Positions 21,809 through 33,881 of a DNA stretch of 64,000 nucleotides are shown one piece after another (positions within the stretch are counted from its first letter, which is position 1; each line of letters begins with the position of its first letter). Position numbers and translations under genes: made by a program. This DNA comes from Hysterium pulicare CBS 123377. Taxonomy: Eukaryota > Ascomycota > Dothideomycetes > Hysteriales > Hysteriaceae. The notes below the pieces were generated by a model. It was not told the origin of the DNA and made no database searches. It saw only the letters and a program-made list of their open reading frames with translations. The stretch covers positions 1 to 64,000 of the forward strand of contig AJFK01000490.1 of assembly GCA_000467715.1 (NCBI GenBank), read 5' to 3'.

Positions 21809-24425
21809 ACACTCTTTGCACTTTGTGCGGATGATTCAGAATCGGTCGAGCGAGATGTAGTGAGGGAAAAGCATACCTTACTCGCTCCATCAATACCTCG
21901 CATATATTCGTACTCTGCGAAACTGCTTGGGCGAGCGATCAGTGGAAACGATCCACTTTCAATCTCACCTATCAGCGGCACAAGATCTGGGTCTCAACGC
22001 TACGGACTATGACTTCACCGCTTCACCGCAACAAATTCCTACATCCCTCCCGGAATCTCTTGGACTTTCATCCTCGACTACAACCATGTCTGTTGGCGAC
22101 ATCATCCGTCATCGTGAAGCCGTGGGAATCCTTTCCACTTTCTTTCATGAGGAATATGGTGTGCTCGCCAACATGGTTTACTTCACGAGCAAGATGTCTT
22201 GCTGCAGCATCATTTACCTTGCTTCTTGGAATGTTGGGCGTCTCACTTTGGTGCTCACTTCGGAGATTGCTCCGCTTCAATCTTCGAAAGATCAATCGAT
22301 CGACATGGAAACTCCACCCGCTCTCACTCCATCTGCTTTCCTAGGTGCTTCAATTACCGCAGCCCGGTCAGTTTCAAAAGCTGTTCATGAAGGTTCCAGT
22401 CTTCACCGTCTCACCGTCTCACCTTGGACGACTTTCTGTGCCCGAACGCGCATACCTCAGATCCTTAAAGCAGTATATCGATTTAATAACAGCGCCGTGT
22501 TTTGTCTGCCGCCCTTCACCTCGCCATCTAGGGAGCTTTCATTTCCTCCCTTACGACTTCATCCTGGCGAGGATCTTACACTACGACGTCAGACTTCGAC
22601 TTTGACTCCATCCTGGAGCCGATCGCGATCAGCAGCAATGACACCAGCCTTGATCAGAATCACACGACTGACCACATTGTCCCCGGGCGAGAGCCATTCC
22701 GCCCCGTTCTCGACATTTACGCCGAGGTGGCATCTTTCTATGAGCAACGCCTACTTCGCTCAGAGGTCACATGCTTGGCGTGTCTCAAGCCAACCTACAT
22801 CAAGGTTACCTTCGATACCTTAAGCAGGCCAAGGAAACGATGATGTGTGGTTGCGGTGGAAGGTTGAATTGGCTCTCAAGAGCCTAGACCGGCAGACGAC
22901 AACAACGATTTCTACACTGATCTCAGGTGGATGCTCGGCAATTATCTCGCATCGAACCAAGACGATGCTACTGATATGCCTTACGGGCTTCTTTAATCGG
23001 AAAACACCAAAAAAAATTGAAAATTAGCAACGATTGTCCAAACTCAAACAATCACCAAAAAAAATTTAAAATCGGAAAAGGTCCTTTAAAATCAAAAATG
23101 ATTGTCCAAAACTCAAGTAATCAACAAAAAAAAGTTCAAAATCAAGAAAATCCCACTCCCATCGCCAGAGATTGGACCTCAGTTTCCGGTCGACGAGAAT
23201 GACGTCCCAAGTCTCGTACGCGTATTCACACCTACACCAAAATCTCTTGGGTTCGGACACCGGTTGCTTCTCAGAACCCTCCCGCAGACCCACAGGATTT
23301 GAACGAAGCGTCCTCATCATCAATCATGGACACAATCCAAGACCAGGATGCTCGAAGGCGTTTGACCTCACACCTCCTACACGCACCTCCAATTGTCAGC
23401 GGTCGTGCAATCATTTCTGCAAAGGGCAAGGAGTGGAAGGAGGCCGGCCAGTTGGCTGTGCTGTGGGATACGTCTTCGGCGCAGTGTCTCAATCCCCGAT
23501 GATGTCTTCTGGAGAATCTCTCAGCATGGTCGGTGGATGCACATCTGGATTGGTTATCTACTCTTCGACCTAGGCGAGGTCAATGGAGAGGGAAAGAGTA
23601 ACGACGGATGCGGAGAACCCGTCAAAGTCGGCATGTCATGTGGATCGTCACGACACGTTCGGCGAATTCCTCAATTACAGCGATACATATCACTGCCTCA
23701 CGCCAAAATCCATGGTTAATGGCCGGCGATGCCTATTTCGGCTGCGTAGTCAAGCATCCCACCACTAAGCCCAAGTTCACATGCGTCTACCGTGACGACA
23801 GTCCGGCTTCCGATATCTTCGGTACAACCATCACAGTACGTTACTCGAGGTCATCATATCCAGCTTTACGCCCGTTGCTCGTACCGAAACCAATGGCAAG
23901 AGAAAATTCCCGACGACGATCGCAAGATCTCTCAGCATGGTCGTCGGAACGAGCTTAGCAATCGAGACCATGACGCTGGCTGCAGATCCAATTCACGATG
24001 TGCGCGTTGCTGCGCGATAGCAACGTCGAGCCAAGCGACAGAATCGAGAAGAACCTCAGCCCATCGTGGCCTTGCAAGAGCAAGCAAGATGGCGGAAATC
24101 CGTCATTGCCCGTCAGTTGGCTATGGGACTAGACTGAGTGCTTCAGGTGGATTTTCCATGGCCAGGAAAAGGTACTGGTGGCGTGGTGGATTGCTGGACC
24201 TCGTTATTAAGCCTCGTAAAAGCGATCTGGTACCCGCTTGGTAACAATAGGCTGGAGTGGTTCGTTAGGGCTGGGCCAAGGATTCCATGGCATGGACTGT
24301 CTGTTTGCCTGGCCTTGCAAGAGCAGATTGATGACACGCACGACCAATTCTTCGACTTCAACATGCCATCTGCCTTCGACGAAGCATCAGCCCCCCTTGC
24401 CAGACCTGTGACCCCTATATAGCTT
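21809..24425. other. Unresolved coding-like region, possibly a decayed gene
   Basis: This 2.6 kb stretch holds many short open plus-strand pieces with gene-like composition but no continuous frame or convincing exon set. Examples are a piece at 22410-22600 (RAYLRSLKQYIDLI), one at 22690-22840 (LDIYAEVASFYEQRLLRSE), one at 22905-22995 (FYTDLRWMLGNYLASNQDD), one at 23715-23840 (GDAYFGCVVKHPTTKPKFTC) and a tail ending at 24422. Short internal echoes occur: ISQHGR is encoded at 23515 and again at 23930, and ALQEQ at 24075 and 24315, each within longer DNA matches. This suggests either a degraded duplicated gene or a multi-exon gene I could not assemble. No protein family is recognised. An A-rich tandem repeat sits at 22997-23156. 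Confidence 0.35.
22997..23156. repeat. Imperfect A-rich tandem repeat, period about 68
   Basis: Two clear units start at 23032 and 23100, both with GATTGTCCAAA, then CTCAA, AATCA and a run of eight A residues followed by AAAATC. A weaker partial copy of the A-run portion lies at 22997-23031. The repeat separates the two halves of the unresolved coding-like region. It may be a local tandem duplication; no known mobile element is implied. Confidence 0.7.
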
Positions 24426-24932
24426 TAGGTCAATGAATATAAGCTCTCTGCATATACATTAGTAGTCCTCGTTCTGTGAACATATTAATTGCCATAGCCT
24501 ATTGAGAAGGCTCAAGCTGTCTGTGAATTCAAAGACCGATTGAGTGAAGACTCGAATTTTTCCAGATTTCCGATTCCCCATTGCATGTTTTCCCATATTG
24601 TTAGGATGGCGCTCTTGTTGGTGTGTGATGGTTGCACGGCTCTGTGTTTCATTGTAGAGATAGACGGACAGTAGGAGTTTTTGATAAGTGAGTTGAACTG
24701 GAATATACGTGCACGCGATATACAGACTTCAAGAAGAAACAAGAAAGATGTATGGAACCTCTAAGCTCAATGCTATGCCAAAGAACCACAACATATGTGG
24801 TTGTACAAGTGTACAATCAAAACCCGCAACAGAAACACCCACTAAATGCTAAAACAAGCACCATGGGCACAACAGAGCGCCAACGTAAAACCCACACCCT
24901 ACAGAACCATAAAACCGGACATCTCTCTACTC
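24426..24932. other. Intergenic, 3' of exonuclease gene
   Basis: About 500 bases with no supported gene. It is AT-rich around 24420-24500 and should include the 3' untranslated region of the minus-strand exonuclease gene. Confidence 0.45.
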
Positions 24933-27367
24933 TCATTCCCCAGCCCTCTCAACCAACCCCCTAAACCTCGCCAACCTAACCTGATAAGGCACCCCCGCCA
25001 ACACGCCCCTCATCCTCTCCTTCTCAAACGGCAAGCGCTCCATACTCACCGCCTGGCAGATATAAGAACAGACGGTAGAAGAAGCCAAAGGTGGATCGCG
25101 GAGTTGAGCGGCGACTTCTTCGACGGAGAGGGACTGGTGGTGCCAGAGTGTGTAGGCGCGGAGGTGCTGGTGCGTGGCGCGAGGGCGGTTTGGAGTGGAG
25201 GAGGAGGCGGTGCTGTGGAGGGAGGTATATTGTTTTATCCAGGTTTCGGCGGAGAGGAGGGAGAGGGAAGGTTGAGTGGGAGGCTTTGAGGTTGTCGCTG
25301 TCTCGGGAGAGGGTTCTTCCGAGGTTGTAGATGCGGGTGCAGATTGAGGTGTTGAGTGTGGTTTTGGTGTTGGGGATAGATTGAGGTTACCAATGCGTTG
25401 GGTGAGCGCGTTTGTTGAGGTAGATTCTGAATCGCTTTCTTCTGACGATACTTCTTCGAATGTGGGGTGTGCTGGATCGGCGTTTGAGGAAAGACGAACT
25501 CGGCCGACTCGTCTACTGGGAGGACTGTAATCTGCTTCAGAGTCGTAGTTGGCTGAGCTTTCATCAGAGGAGTCCTCGTCGAGAGATGAGGTTTCTTCAT
25601 CACTCTCTTCTTGTTCTTCAGGTGCCGTTTCGTATGCTTCAGAGTCTGACGTATCTTCAGCCGGTCTGACTTGTTTAGCGGATGCCACGACCTTGTCACT
25701 CTTAGACAGTCGGATAGGGAGGTTGAGCTCTGCATGTTCTGGACGTGGTGGCGTTGGTCTCAATTGCTTCCTCTTAGCCTCGAGAGCATCGAACACGCGG
25801 AAACCTGCGTACGCGTCCGAAGCAGCGTAGGCAACTTGCTCAGGACCTAACCGCTGACTCCAGTCGCTCTCTCGCACCGCACCTTTCGACAGAGGCAATT
25901 GTAGATGCTCATGGACTTGTTTAGCGAGGGCAACCAACACCTTGTTCACCTTCTTTGGTTCCTTGGTAGAAAATTTGACAAGCTTATGGAGATGGCTCAG
26001 CTCGAAGATTCCTTGAGCTTCAATGTTCAAATATCTCTGAAGACGGGTGCAGTCGCCCTTGACCGCAACACCAACCTTCGTGATATCCGGCGACTCCATG
26101 ATCTCCTTTATGGTTGGAGGTAACAGCTTATTCAGCGCCTCGCCTTCGAAAAACGCAATGTGGAAAAGTGCGATCCGATCCTCGCAAGCCAGCTGGATCA
26201 ACGATGCATTGGCCTTTATGCCATCTTTTGGTGATGCATTAGGTTTCCACTCGATATCGAATCCAAGGACTTTTTCTTTCGCGAAGTGCTTCGCTACCCG
26301 TTCTGCAATCTCCATGGTGTGGCAGTAGTGGACCAATATCTTTTGGTCATCTGGACCTCGATACAGCCCATGACGCCAGTAAGCAGCGCCACTGCTCGGA
26401 GAGGCTGTCATAGCCGCCCTCAACGCTTCTGGTGGGATTTGGAAAGAAAGAGGAACGTGTTCTTCCAACTCGGTTTCTTCTTCTTCCGATTCTGATGGGC
26501 TGTCCTGATTCTCGAAGCCCTTGCCGTCCTCGTCATCGCCAGGGGACTCTGCTTTAGACATCTCTTTGTCGGGGTTATTGGTTTCAGATGGTGAGGGATT
26601 TTGCAATTCATTGCTAACTGGGTCATTGCAGTTGTCTCTAGAAGGTATAATCGCTGGGTAATTTGTTTCACCTGGGGCATCGGTTGTTCCGTGACCGTAA
26701 TTCACAGCTTCTGTACGCACTCGGTCTGGTTCCATGAATAGTGACGCAGCATGAGGAGCGCTCAATCTTGGCGTACTCGTCATTTGAATCCCGCATACCA
26801 AGTCATCCGGTCGGACCTCAGTGAGTTTTAATCCCTTCGACTTCACCGTGGGCTGCACCCCCTGATTGTATGTTCGGGAAGTCTCGACTGCGCTTGTATT
26901 TGGGCGCTGCTTGAGGGCGACCGAAGCTGGCAACTTCTTCGCAGTTTTGATAGATCTAGACGGCGCTATCTGTGGCGAGCTTTTGCTTTGGATGTGCTTG
27001 ATTGCTTCGCATGTCTCTACCTGAGAGCTACACCCGCCGAGAGCAGATCGTGTCCGTGGCGCGGGTCGAGTGTTGACGGAGGCATGGCGCTTAGAAAAGA
27101 CAATGCCGCGAGATTGGGTCCAGACATAAGTCATAGATCGGGGCTGTCGGGCGAATGCGATCCCAAAGGACGGACTCCATATCTGCGAAGGATGCGAACG
27201 ACATTGCGGGAACGATGATACCCTGTTCATCAGGGGAAAGGTTAGTCTGGTCAGGATTCAAAACGACAATGATCTAAAGAAGGTTATACATACCCTTTGC
27301 TGCAATAATTCATGTAGTCGTCAACTCCCGAGATCGAAGCAGAGAGTCCTGCCAAATTCAACTCCAT
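24933..27367 (-). CDS. WRN-like DEDDy 3'-5' exonuclease domain protein
   Basis: Two exons (27367-27294 and 27222-24933) with a 71-base intron (GTATGT donor, ACTAAC branch site, CAG acceptor) give 787 residues. The large exon could alone start at an ATG at 27230, but the upstream exon keeps frame and has excellent splice signals. An RNase D/WRN-type exonuclease fold spans about 320-510. The metal-binding residues are all visible: Asp347 and Glu349 in FDIEW, Asp415 in VKGDC, and Tyr490 and Asp494 in YAASDAYAG, which makes it a DEDDy nuclease expected to be active. N-terminal to it is a long low-complexity region; C-terminal to it is an acidic Ser-rich tract (~535-640), then a helical block near 690-787 (WHHQSLSVEEVAAQLRDPPL), perhaps a helicase-C/HRDC-like nucleic-acid-binding module. 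No helicase domain is present. Substrate is unknown; DNA repair or RNA 3' processing are both possible. Confidence 0.88.
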
Positions 27368-27743
27368 TGTTGTAAAGTTTCGGCGGAGGTTGTAAAGAGT
27401 TGCATTGCCAGCGCCGGCTAAGAGAGCGCGATGTTTGGGATTCATTAATATCCATTGTAAGGGCTACTTAACCAGGCATTAGGATGCAAGCTGGCGCGTA
27501 GAACCGTGACCTAATTGACCGAACTGAGATGTCTGCCTTGATGAATGGCCATGGATTGCTGTAGCATTCACGCTAGAGAATGGCTTTAAGCGACGGTATA
27601 CAGCCCGGTTAAACTCCGGATATCCCAATAACCTCGCCCTCTTAAGTTCAACAAAGTATATACAATTTGTTTTTCACGAACATACTCCGAAGGGCGAGCC
27701 ATCTGTGCGAAGCGCCCATAACCTTCCGCCCGGAATATCCGCA
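27368..27743. promoter_or_regulatory. Divergent promoter region, exonuclease / LSM5
   Basis: About 375 bases lie between the exonuclease start (minus) and the LSM5 start (plus). No gene or named site is supported. Confidence 0.4.
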
Positions 27744-28271
27744 ATGGCGACACAACTCTTACCTCTTGGTTGGTACAATCTCACAAGCCGGTTTGACGAT
27801 TCAGCTCATGAAATTTTCCATTTAGAACTCATCGACAAGTGTGTCGGCTCCAAAATTTGGGTCGTCATGAAGGGAGATAAAGGTACGCATCAGCAGCGAA
27901 TAACTAGTTCATTTGCTAATCGAAGGTTAGAGTTCAGCGGGACTCTGCTTGGCTTTGATGACTATGTCAGTGAGTGACCCCTTGCCCGAGAGCTTCACTT
28001 CAATGGAACTGAAAAAAGCGGTTAGATATGGTTCTCGAGAACGTTACCGAATTGTAAGCCGTCAGCTATCGAATGCGTTTCATCTCGAGTGACCTTGGCA
28101 CTAATAGTCTTGTCTGTTAGCGATTACTCAGGCACACAGACCAAACTACCTAAGATTCTACTTAATGGCAATAACATCTGCATGGTAGGCTTCTCTAGGA
28201 ATACAAAAATCAAAAAGCTAATAAGGTTCTAGTTAATTCCTGGTGGAGAAGGACCCATAGACAAAGATTAA
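27744..28271 (+). CDS. LSM5: U6 snRNA-associated Sm-like protein LSm5
   Basis: Six tiny exons (27744-27768, 27826-27882, 27931-27969, 28026-28053, 28121-28184, 28233-28271) encode 83 residues. LSm5 is a core subunit of the LSm2-8 ring, which binds the 3' end of U6 snRNA in splicing, and of LSm1-7, which drives cytoplasmic mRNA decay. The Sm fold is unmistakable: [20 protein letters not shown], then [20 protein letters not shown] (Sm1), [10 protein letters not shown], and the Sm2 motif [16 protein letters not shown]. Length equals that of orthologues. Five introns of 48-67 bases cut a 252-base coding sequence, a very high density; the shortest internal exon is 28 bases. Confidence 0.96.
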
Positions 28272-30693
28272 ATGGCGTTTGACAGGAGTCAGGAACTTTT
28301 GCCTTACTGAGCGACTGACTATGCATACCCATCATGAAGGGTTATTTATTAGTCGCTTTTTAGATAACCTTGTTTGTCAGAATAACTTCGTTGCCTATAT
28401 TGTTGGAGCAGCAAATCTGATCGCGGAAAGCTATAGCTTAAGAATCAGATATGTTCCGGCACCGAAGGCATTGTGGTCAAACTTCGAAGTAAAAGGGAAG
28501 GTTTAACCAGCCTTGCAACTGGCGCCAATGATACGAATTTGCAAGATCATATATCACCTCGATCTGCATCTCAGCCTGAAAATGTTCGAACCTCATCGGG
28601 CACGTGACGTACCATCAAAACACTTCTGGTTCCTCCAAGGCAGAGCGTGAACACGCCTTTGATAATCACACTGTATATGAAAGCTTGCCGTCTTATCCAA
28701 TATCCCAGTTCTATTCCCTATCTTGTGAAAGACTTTACTACCACTCTTTTTGACCAGCCCCTCTGCGTCTGGACTCAAATCGACCACACCAGTTCGACAT
28801 ATCGTACGTAACTTTCTATAAGTAACAGAAAGACATCAAACAACAACACTCGCATTCAGTCAATCATGTCACCGGCCATAAACTTAATTAGTAGTCTCGC
28901 AATCGTTATCCGGAATTGTACATGCCTTTGCACTCCGCACTCAACTAAGTGCATCAAGGCTATGTGCCGGATCTGATAGTCAAAGATGGTCGGATCATGG
29001 ATATCGCGTATTGACATGCATGTCCTCGGAGATTTCGATGATTCCAGAACGTGAACATCAAAGTCCCATCAGTTCCATTGTGTGCATGTCATGTCTCCTA
29101 GCCGATATACCGCACAATCTAGCGATGTAGGATACCGTCTAGACCTGACCATGATCGTACCAATGGAATTTTTGAAGTGTTCCGCTCCGCTTGAGCGATA
29201 TGATTGGTCCACCGGCGATCTCGGGAAGGGCTTCATTATATGACGTGCCCAGGACTCCACCCCGCTCCATGACTCTGATCTGCGCGCCGATCAACTCGGG
29301 CTGGCGGATAGAGTCGAGCGAACTTGCTGGCGCTTACTCGTAGAAGTTACTGCTACTTGGCTAGACGGCCGGATGCCAGAATTCCGCCGAATCTGCTAAC
29401 GGCTGCAAAAGCCGCGCAGTATCTGATCGAAGATCTGCGCTTCGAAGCTGGCAGATGTGGTACATGGCACTGGCGTGTGGCAAAGAGTCCAGTCTCCTGT
29501 TGCTTGAGGTTTCTGATCGAGATGGTGTCCTACGGCTCCGGCCTTTTCGAGGCACTCACCAAACAAATCAGCTCAACGATGGCAGAGGGCAAGATGCATC
29601 AGTCGTCAAGGGAATCCACACTGCTAGAGCCGTCTTGGCCTGCATGGGCCGTGGTGTGAGGGTTGACAGGCAATTGGATGGACACTCACCCCGGCGGCCT
29701 CTGAGCGCTGCTGTTGGCCACTCCTCAGCGGGCCCTGCGTCAGGGCACTGGGCGCAGGCCGACATGCCGCGATCAGTCCTGTTGTGCTCGATCTCCAAGC
29801 TGCCCTCGCTCGTGACAGCGTTTCCCCAACCAGTAATGATAGGCAGAGAGAAAATGTCAGAAGCTTGTTCACTTTCGCTCTTGAATCTCGATCCGTGCTT
29901 TGCCCTGTCTCCCGGATTCCCAGCCGCAGTCATGGTCGGTGCTTGCTGGCCTCACTATCCTGAGCCCATCTTCCTTTCGAACAAACTCTTTCCACCGCAT
30001 ACCTCCTCGTGTTCAGCTGTGCCTAGTACGTGCACCAAAGCAATGTCTTCCTGAGCCTCTTCCCGATATTGCATCATCTAACACCTTCTCGCCTTTGTTT
30101 CGCGTTCGCACTTGATCTCATGTGCCGCTACTCGCTCCTACATGCTCCCCTGGACTCCCCCAAGGCTGCGTATCGGGCTGGCCACTCAGCACGATAGGCC
30201 GTCCTAATTGTGTTTGGTCTGATGCTATTCGCGCTCCATTTCTTTGTCAAACTACAACATCTTTATTGTCCTCGGGGACCAACCTACCTTTCCAGCGGCA
30301 ATTCTACCTAAGACTCGGCCAAATCCGCCTCTCCCAATCCATGGAAAGGGATTGAGTGGCATCACTGACGACTCAACTTTTACTCTTCTCGCGCCTGACG
30401 CACTGCAACAATTTCCGTTCACCCTGTATTTGCCTGCGACCCTAGGCCCTCTAGCTTTCCTTGTTTCTTATCCGGATCAATTCTATCAGAATTCCAACCC
30501 TGCGAATATCACATGACTCGCCACTCCGACGCAGCGCGTGTCTAGCACCATAAACGGACACTTTTCTATTGTCACCCCATCCAACCTACATCAACAGGTT
30601 CCGAACATTCGGTGTCCTCTTTTTGTAAAGGATTCAAACTCAGAGGCCTATAATTTACTACTCACCGTCAATATCCGTTGACCCCACCTCTAC
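28272..30693. other. Long intergenic region, no gene supported
   Basis: About 2.4 kb between LSM5 and the SAM/HMG gene. Several open pieces exist on both strands (for example 29324-29659 and 29455-30054 plus), often open in two or three frames at once, which suggests base composition rather than selection. The last piece, 30244-30516, and the following 150 bases in the same frame after one stop are unusually open (TFTLLAPDALQQFPFTLYLP), so a decayed gene or a coding exon of something else cannot be excluded. The 3' end must hold the promoter and leader of the SAM/HMG gene. Confidence 0.4.
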
Positions 30694-32479
30694 ATGACAG
30701 GCCTTGGGGAAAGGTTGGAGCGACTGGGACTATCCCAATACTTAGAGATCTTCGTTACCGAAGGATTTGACACGTGGGAGACCGTCTTGGATATCACTGA
30801 ATCCGATCTGTGAGTCGATAAATCGCGAACCTCTGCTAAAATCGATCCCTGATTGCCTACAGAAATTCTCTAAACGTCAAGCTTGGCCATCGTCGGGTAC
30901 GTTCATCTCGTAACATGTGATTGATTTAAGTAGGATATTTAAAGCTGAACTTGTTGTTTGATAGAAACTTCAACGCGCAATCGCGGAGTTTCGGGGTCAA
31001 TCGCATGATCGTCCTCTGCCTATTGCCCTCGAGAAGACCACTACTATCGAAAGTTCGTATCGAAGCGACGACTCTGCCCCGGAAGGCAAAGTTGCAAAGA
31101 AAGCCGACTCCTCTGCATCGACGACTGGAGTTGCGAGTACGAAACGAAAATACAGACGACACCCTAAAGTCAGTCAAATCAATTCAATTCATCTCTTCGC
31201 GTATCTTCCCCAGTACATGTGGAATTTGAACTAACTAATCACAATAGCCAGACGAACACGCCCCAGAAAGGCCTCCATCTGCTTACGTGATATTTTCCAA
31301 CCGTCAGTAGGGTGTCTCGTACATTGATTGTAATCAAAGCTAATGGACATTAGAAATGAGGGAAGCCCTTAAAGGGCAAGATCTCTCCTTTACAGAAATC
31401 GCCAAGGTAGTCGGTGAACGTTGGCAAATCTTATCTGCTGAGGCCCGTGAGGCTTGTGAGCGGCAAGCCAACGCCGCCAAGGAGAAATACTACGCTGAAC
31501 TAGCGGAGTACAAAAAGACGCCTCAATACGAGTCATATCAGAAGTACTTAGAAGACTTCAAAGCGAAGCATGCAGCTCCTCAAAAAAGTACGTCGGCTCC
31601 ACATCTTAGCGAGAGTGATTTTCTGATAAACGTCTTACAGGCGCAGAAGGCAAGCGCTCAAAGTTAGAAACTGAGACCAGTGTTTCTACTACGCGCAGCA
31701 GCAGTCACGAACAGACTGATAGAGTTGCAGAGGGGAGAGTTAGCGGGGGCCAAACGGAGGCCTTATCTCAGGGCCATCATCACTCAGAGTCAAGTCCGTC
31801 CACGGGATACTCGAGACTGCCAGGACAGTCCTACCCCAGGAGTTCGACATCCCCGGCCATACACTCCTTGCCTGGAGTTAGTTCCCCTGGAATGACAGAG
31901 CACTACTCGCCTATATCTGCTTCGCCAAGGGCTGCCAGCTACCATAAAGAATCATCGTTCGATTTTCATCCAACTACCGGGTCCGGATATACTCGAGGTC
32001 TAAGAGAGCATCATTCAGATCCTAGTGTGCCTATGGCTTCTTCGAGTTCTGGTCATCAGTATATAACTTCGTCAACAACGCCCCCTTTATTAGGCTACGG
32101 ATCGCAATATCAAGGTCAAGCAGAACTCCCTTCTAGGCGATCATTCCGAGCACTGTCGAAGCTGCCACCCTTAACTCACGAGGATACAACATTGTCATCA
32201 GAAAATGGCAGCTATTCTGGCAGCCATAGCAACCCTAACTACTCAGGACCCCAGCTTCCGATTGTTGATGCTTCAAAGGCTTCCAGGGTTTTACCACAAC
32301 CAATACCTACACTTGGAACGATACCTTCCCCGCTTGATCAACGGTTAGCTCCAGGGCCCTCTCCCACAGGACAACCTCCAGATTTCCGCCCTACATCCTC
32401 AATGGCTGCTCTAATCCGTGCAGGAGAGCTAGCCAGAGTTGCAGACGACGAAGCTATGAGTACCGAACCCGAACCCTAG
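30694..32479 (+). CDS. SAM-domain plus HMG-box protein
   Basis: Six exons (30694-30809, 30863-30896, 30965-31168, 31248-31302, 31354-31587, 31641-32479) give 493 residues. A sterile alpha motif starts the protein (GLGERLERLGLSQYLEIFVT...WETVLDITESDL) and extends to about 60; SAM domains mediate protein pairing. A basic linker with KRKYRRHPK precedes an HMG box at about 125-195 (PPSAYVIFSNQMREALKGQD, then SFTEIAKVVGERWQ and a lysine-rich third helix). The rest is Ser/Pro-rich and probably disordered. The HMG box begins RPPSAYVIFSN, typical of non-sequence-specific or nucleosome-associated HMGB-like boxes rather than mating-type boxes. The SAM-HMG pairing is known in fungi; a chromatin or transcriptional role is likely. 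Introns are 51-79 bases. Confidence 0.9.
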
Positions 32480-33881
32480 CTACCCGGGATCCTCTATGTT
32501 GTCAGGCTATTTGTGCCCCGGTAAGGCGAGTCAAATCTCACGAGGGATTCAACTTACCCTAACATCCAGACACCTTAATCCTGCGTCACTGAACCGCTCA
32601 GGATGCTGCAATGTTGCACTCTGTCGTAGAAACAATGAGGTATTCACACATACATTTTGTATATACGACTGACGGGTCTAAGAAACAAAAAGAAATCATT
32701 TCGAGTACGGTGATTCATCGACCTGTTTCCTCCTTTACAGACTACTTCGAACAGTCTTCAATGTCTCCGCACATTTCCTCTTCTATCATCGTCTTGGCGC
32801 GGCACTAGATGATAGTGTGGCATAGGTTTGGGTCACTTGGCGGCCTTTACCTTCCGCACATTCACAAGATTCTCGCATTTATTTACGATGCATGGCGGAC
32901 ACTACCTATCTAGAAGGGCGTTTTTTTTTCAAGGATGCCGTAACACTGCATCTGGGGGTGTCATTTTAACGAGAAAGATCTGCGTAGCTGGCTTTCTGTG
33001 CACGAGACAGACTTATACCCGATTTCACATTAACAGAGATCACACTAGGTGATCACAATATCATATCTCTCAAACTGACCTTTGTGATCTTTTGGCACGT
33101 GCATGCATGCAGTCACTTTTGATGATGACCGGATGTTGAAGATGGATCAGGAATTCAAAGAGTGATCTCGATTCTCTCATGGAAAGAAAACTAATGACTT
33201 CCACTGTACGATGTCGTTAACGTAAGCTTAAACGGCTGCAGCGGCACAGTTGCTGTCAGCCCATTGTAGATGGCCTAGATTCCTTGGCAATACATCTTTC
33301 TCACATGGGATTTGTGTCTGCCATGCGATTATGGAGTGATAACTTGAAACAGACGTGTACCTAAAGATCACGCGGAGAGTGCGTCTCCCAATTTCAGCGT
33401 GCTTGAACTTCGGCCCCGAACATTCCACGATTTGCACTCTATTGTACGAGAGAACGCACCTGCACGTAGCCCTGTTAGAGGTAACGAATAATTACCCTGC
33501 TGAGCATAGCGTCTCGTGTTTCTCCTCGGCGTTCTTAAACAAGACTCGTTTCAGCAAACTTGAGCCGTGTCGCAGAAGTGCGATCCGTACTCAATACAGT
33601 AGACACAAAGACCGGTGCGCGTCTCCAACAATCCAAGCAGTTGCCAACTTCGAAATCATCAACCTGAAGTGTACCAAGACTAATACCACGTGTTGTTCTA
33701 GATCTACTCTGCAAGGTACCCTTGGATCTAGCCAGACCCCCGTAACACGTTCACTGCGCGGGAAACTCTAACCTTTACCCAGGCCCGCCATCGCATTCGG
33801 CTCAAATATCCGGATCCATCTTTTCTTCCAAAATTTCTCCTCAACGCCCGGACTTCGAGCCAGGCGGGCCCTAAAAAACCA
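32480..33881. other. Intergenic region, no gene supported
   Basis: About 1.4 kb between two plus-strand genes. Open pieces (for example 32611-32808 and 33355-33771) are short, lack splice-compatible partners and resemble no family. It should contain the 3' untranslated region of the SAM/HMG gene and the promoter of the DUF3074 gene. Confidence 0.45.

Noticed and set aside
21927-22823. A 298-codon plus-strand open frame as a gene
   Set aside because: It starts with a non-family N terminus, has chance-like Ser/Thr/Arg composition in its second half, and a different frame of the same DNA reads more like protein (RAYLRSLKQYIDLI, LDIYAEVASFYEQ).
29455-30054. A 199-codon plus-strand frame
   Set aside because: The DNA is GC-rich and open in several frames on both strands, with no motif or splice-compatible neighbour; it does not begin with a convincing start context.
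32228-32240. AACCCTAACT inside the SAM/HMG coding exon as a telomere repeat
   Set aside because: It is a single copy within coding sequence and needs no explanation beyond the codons used.
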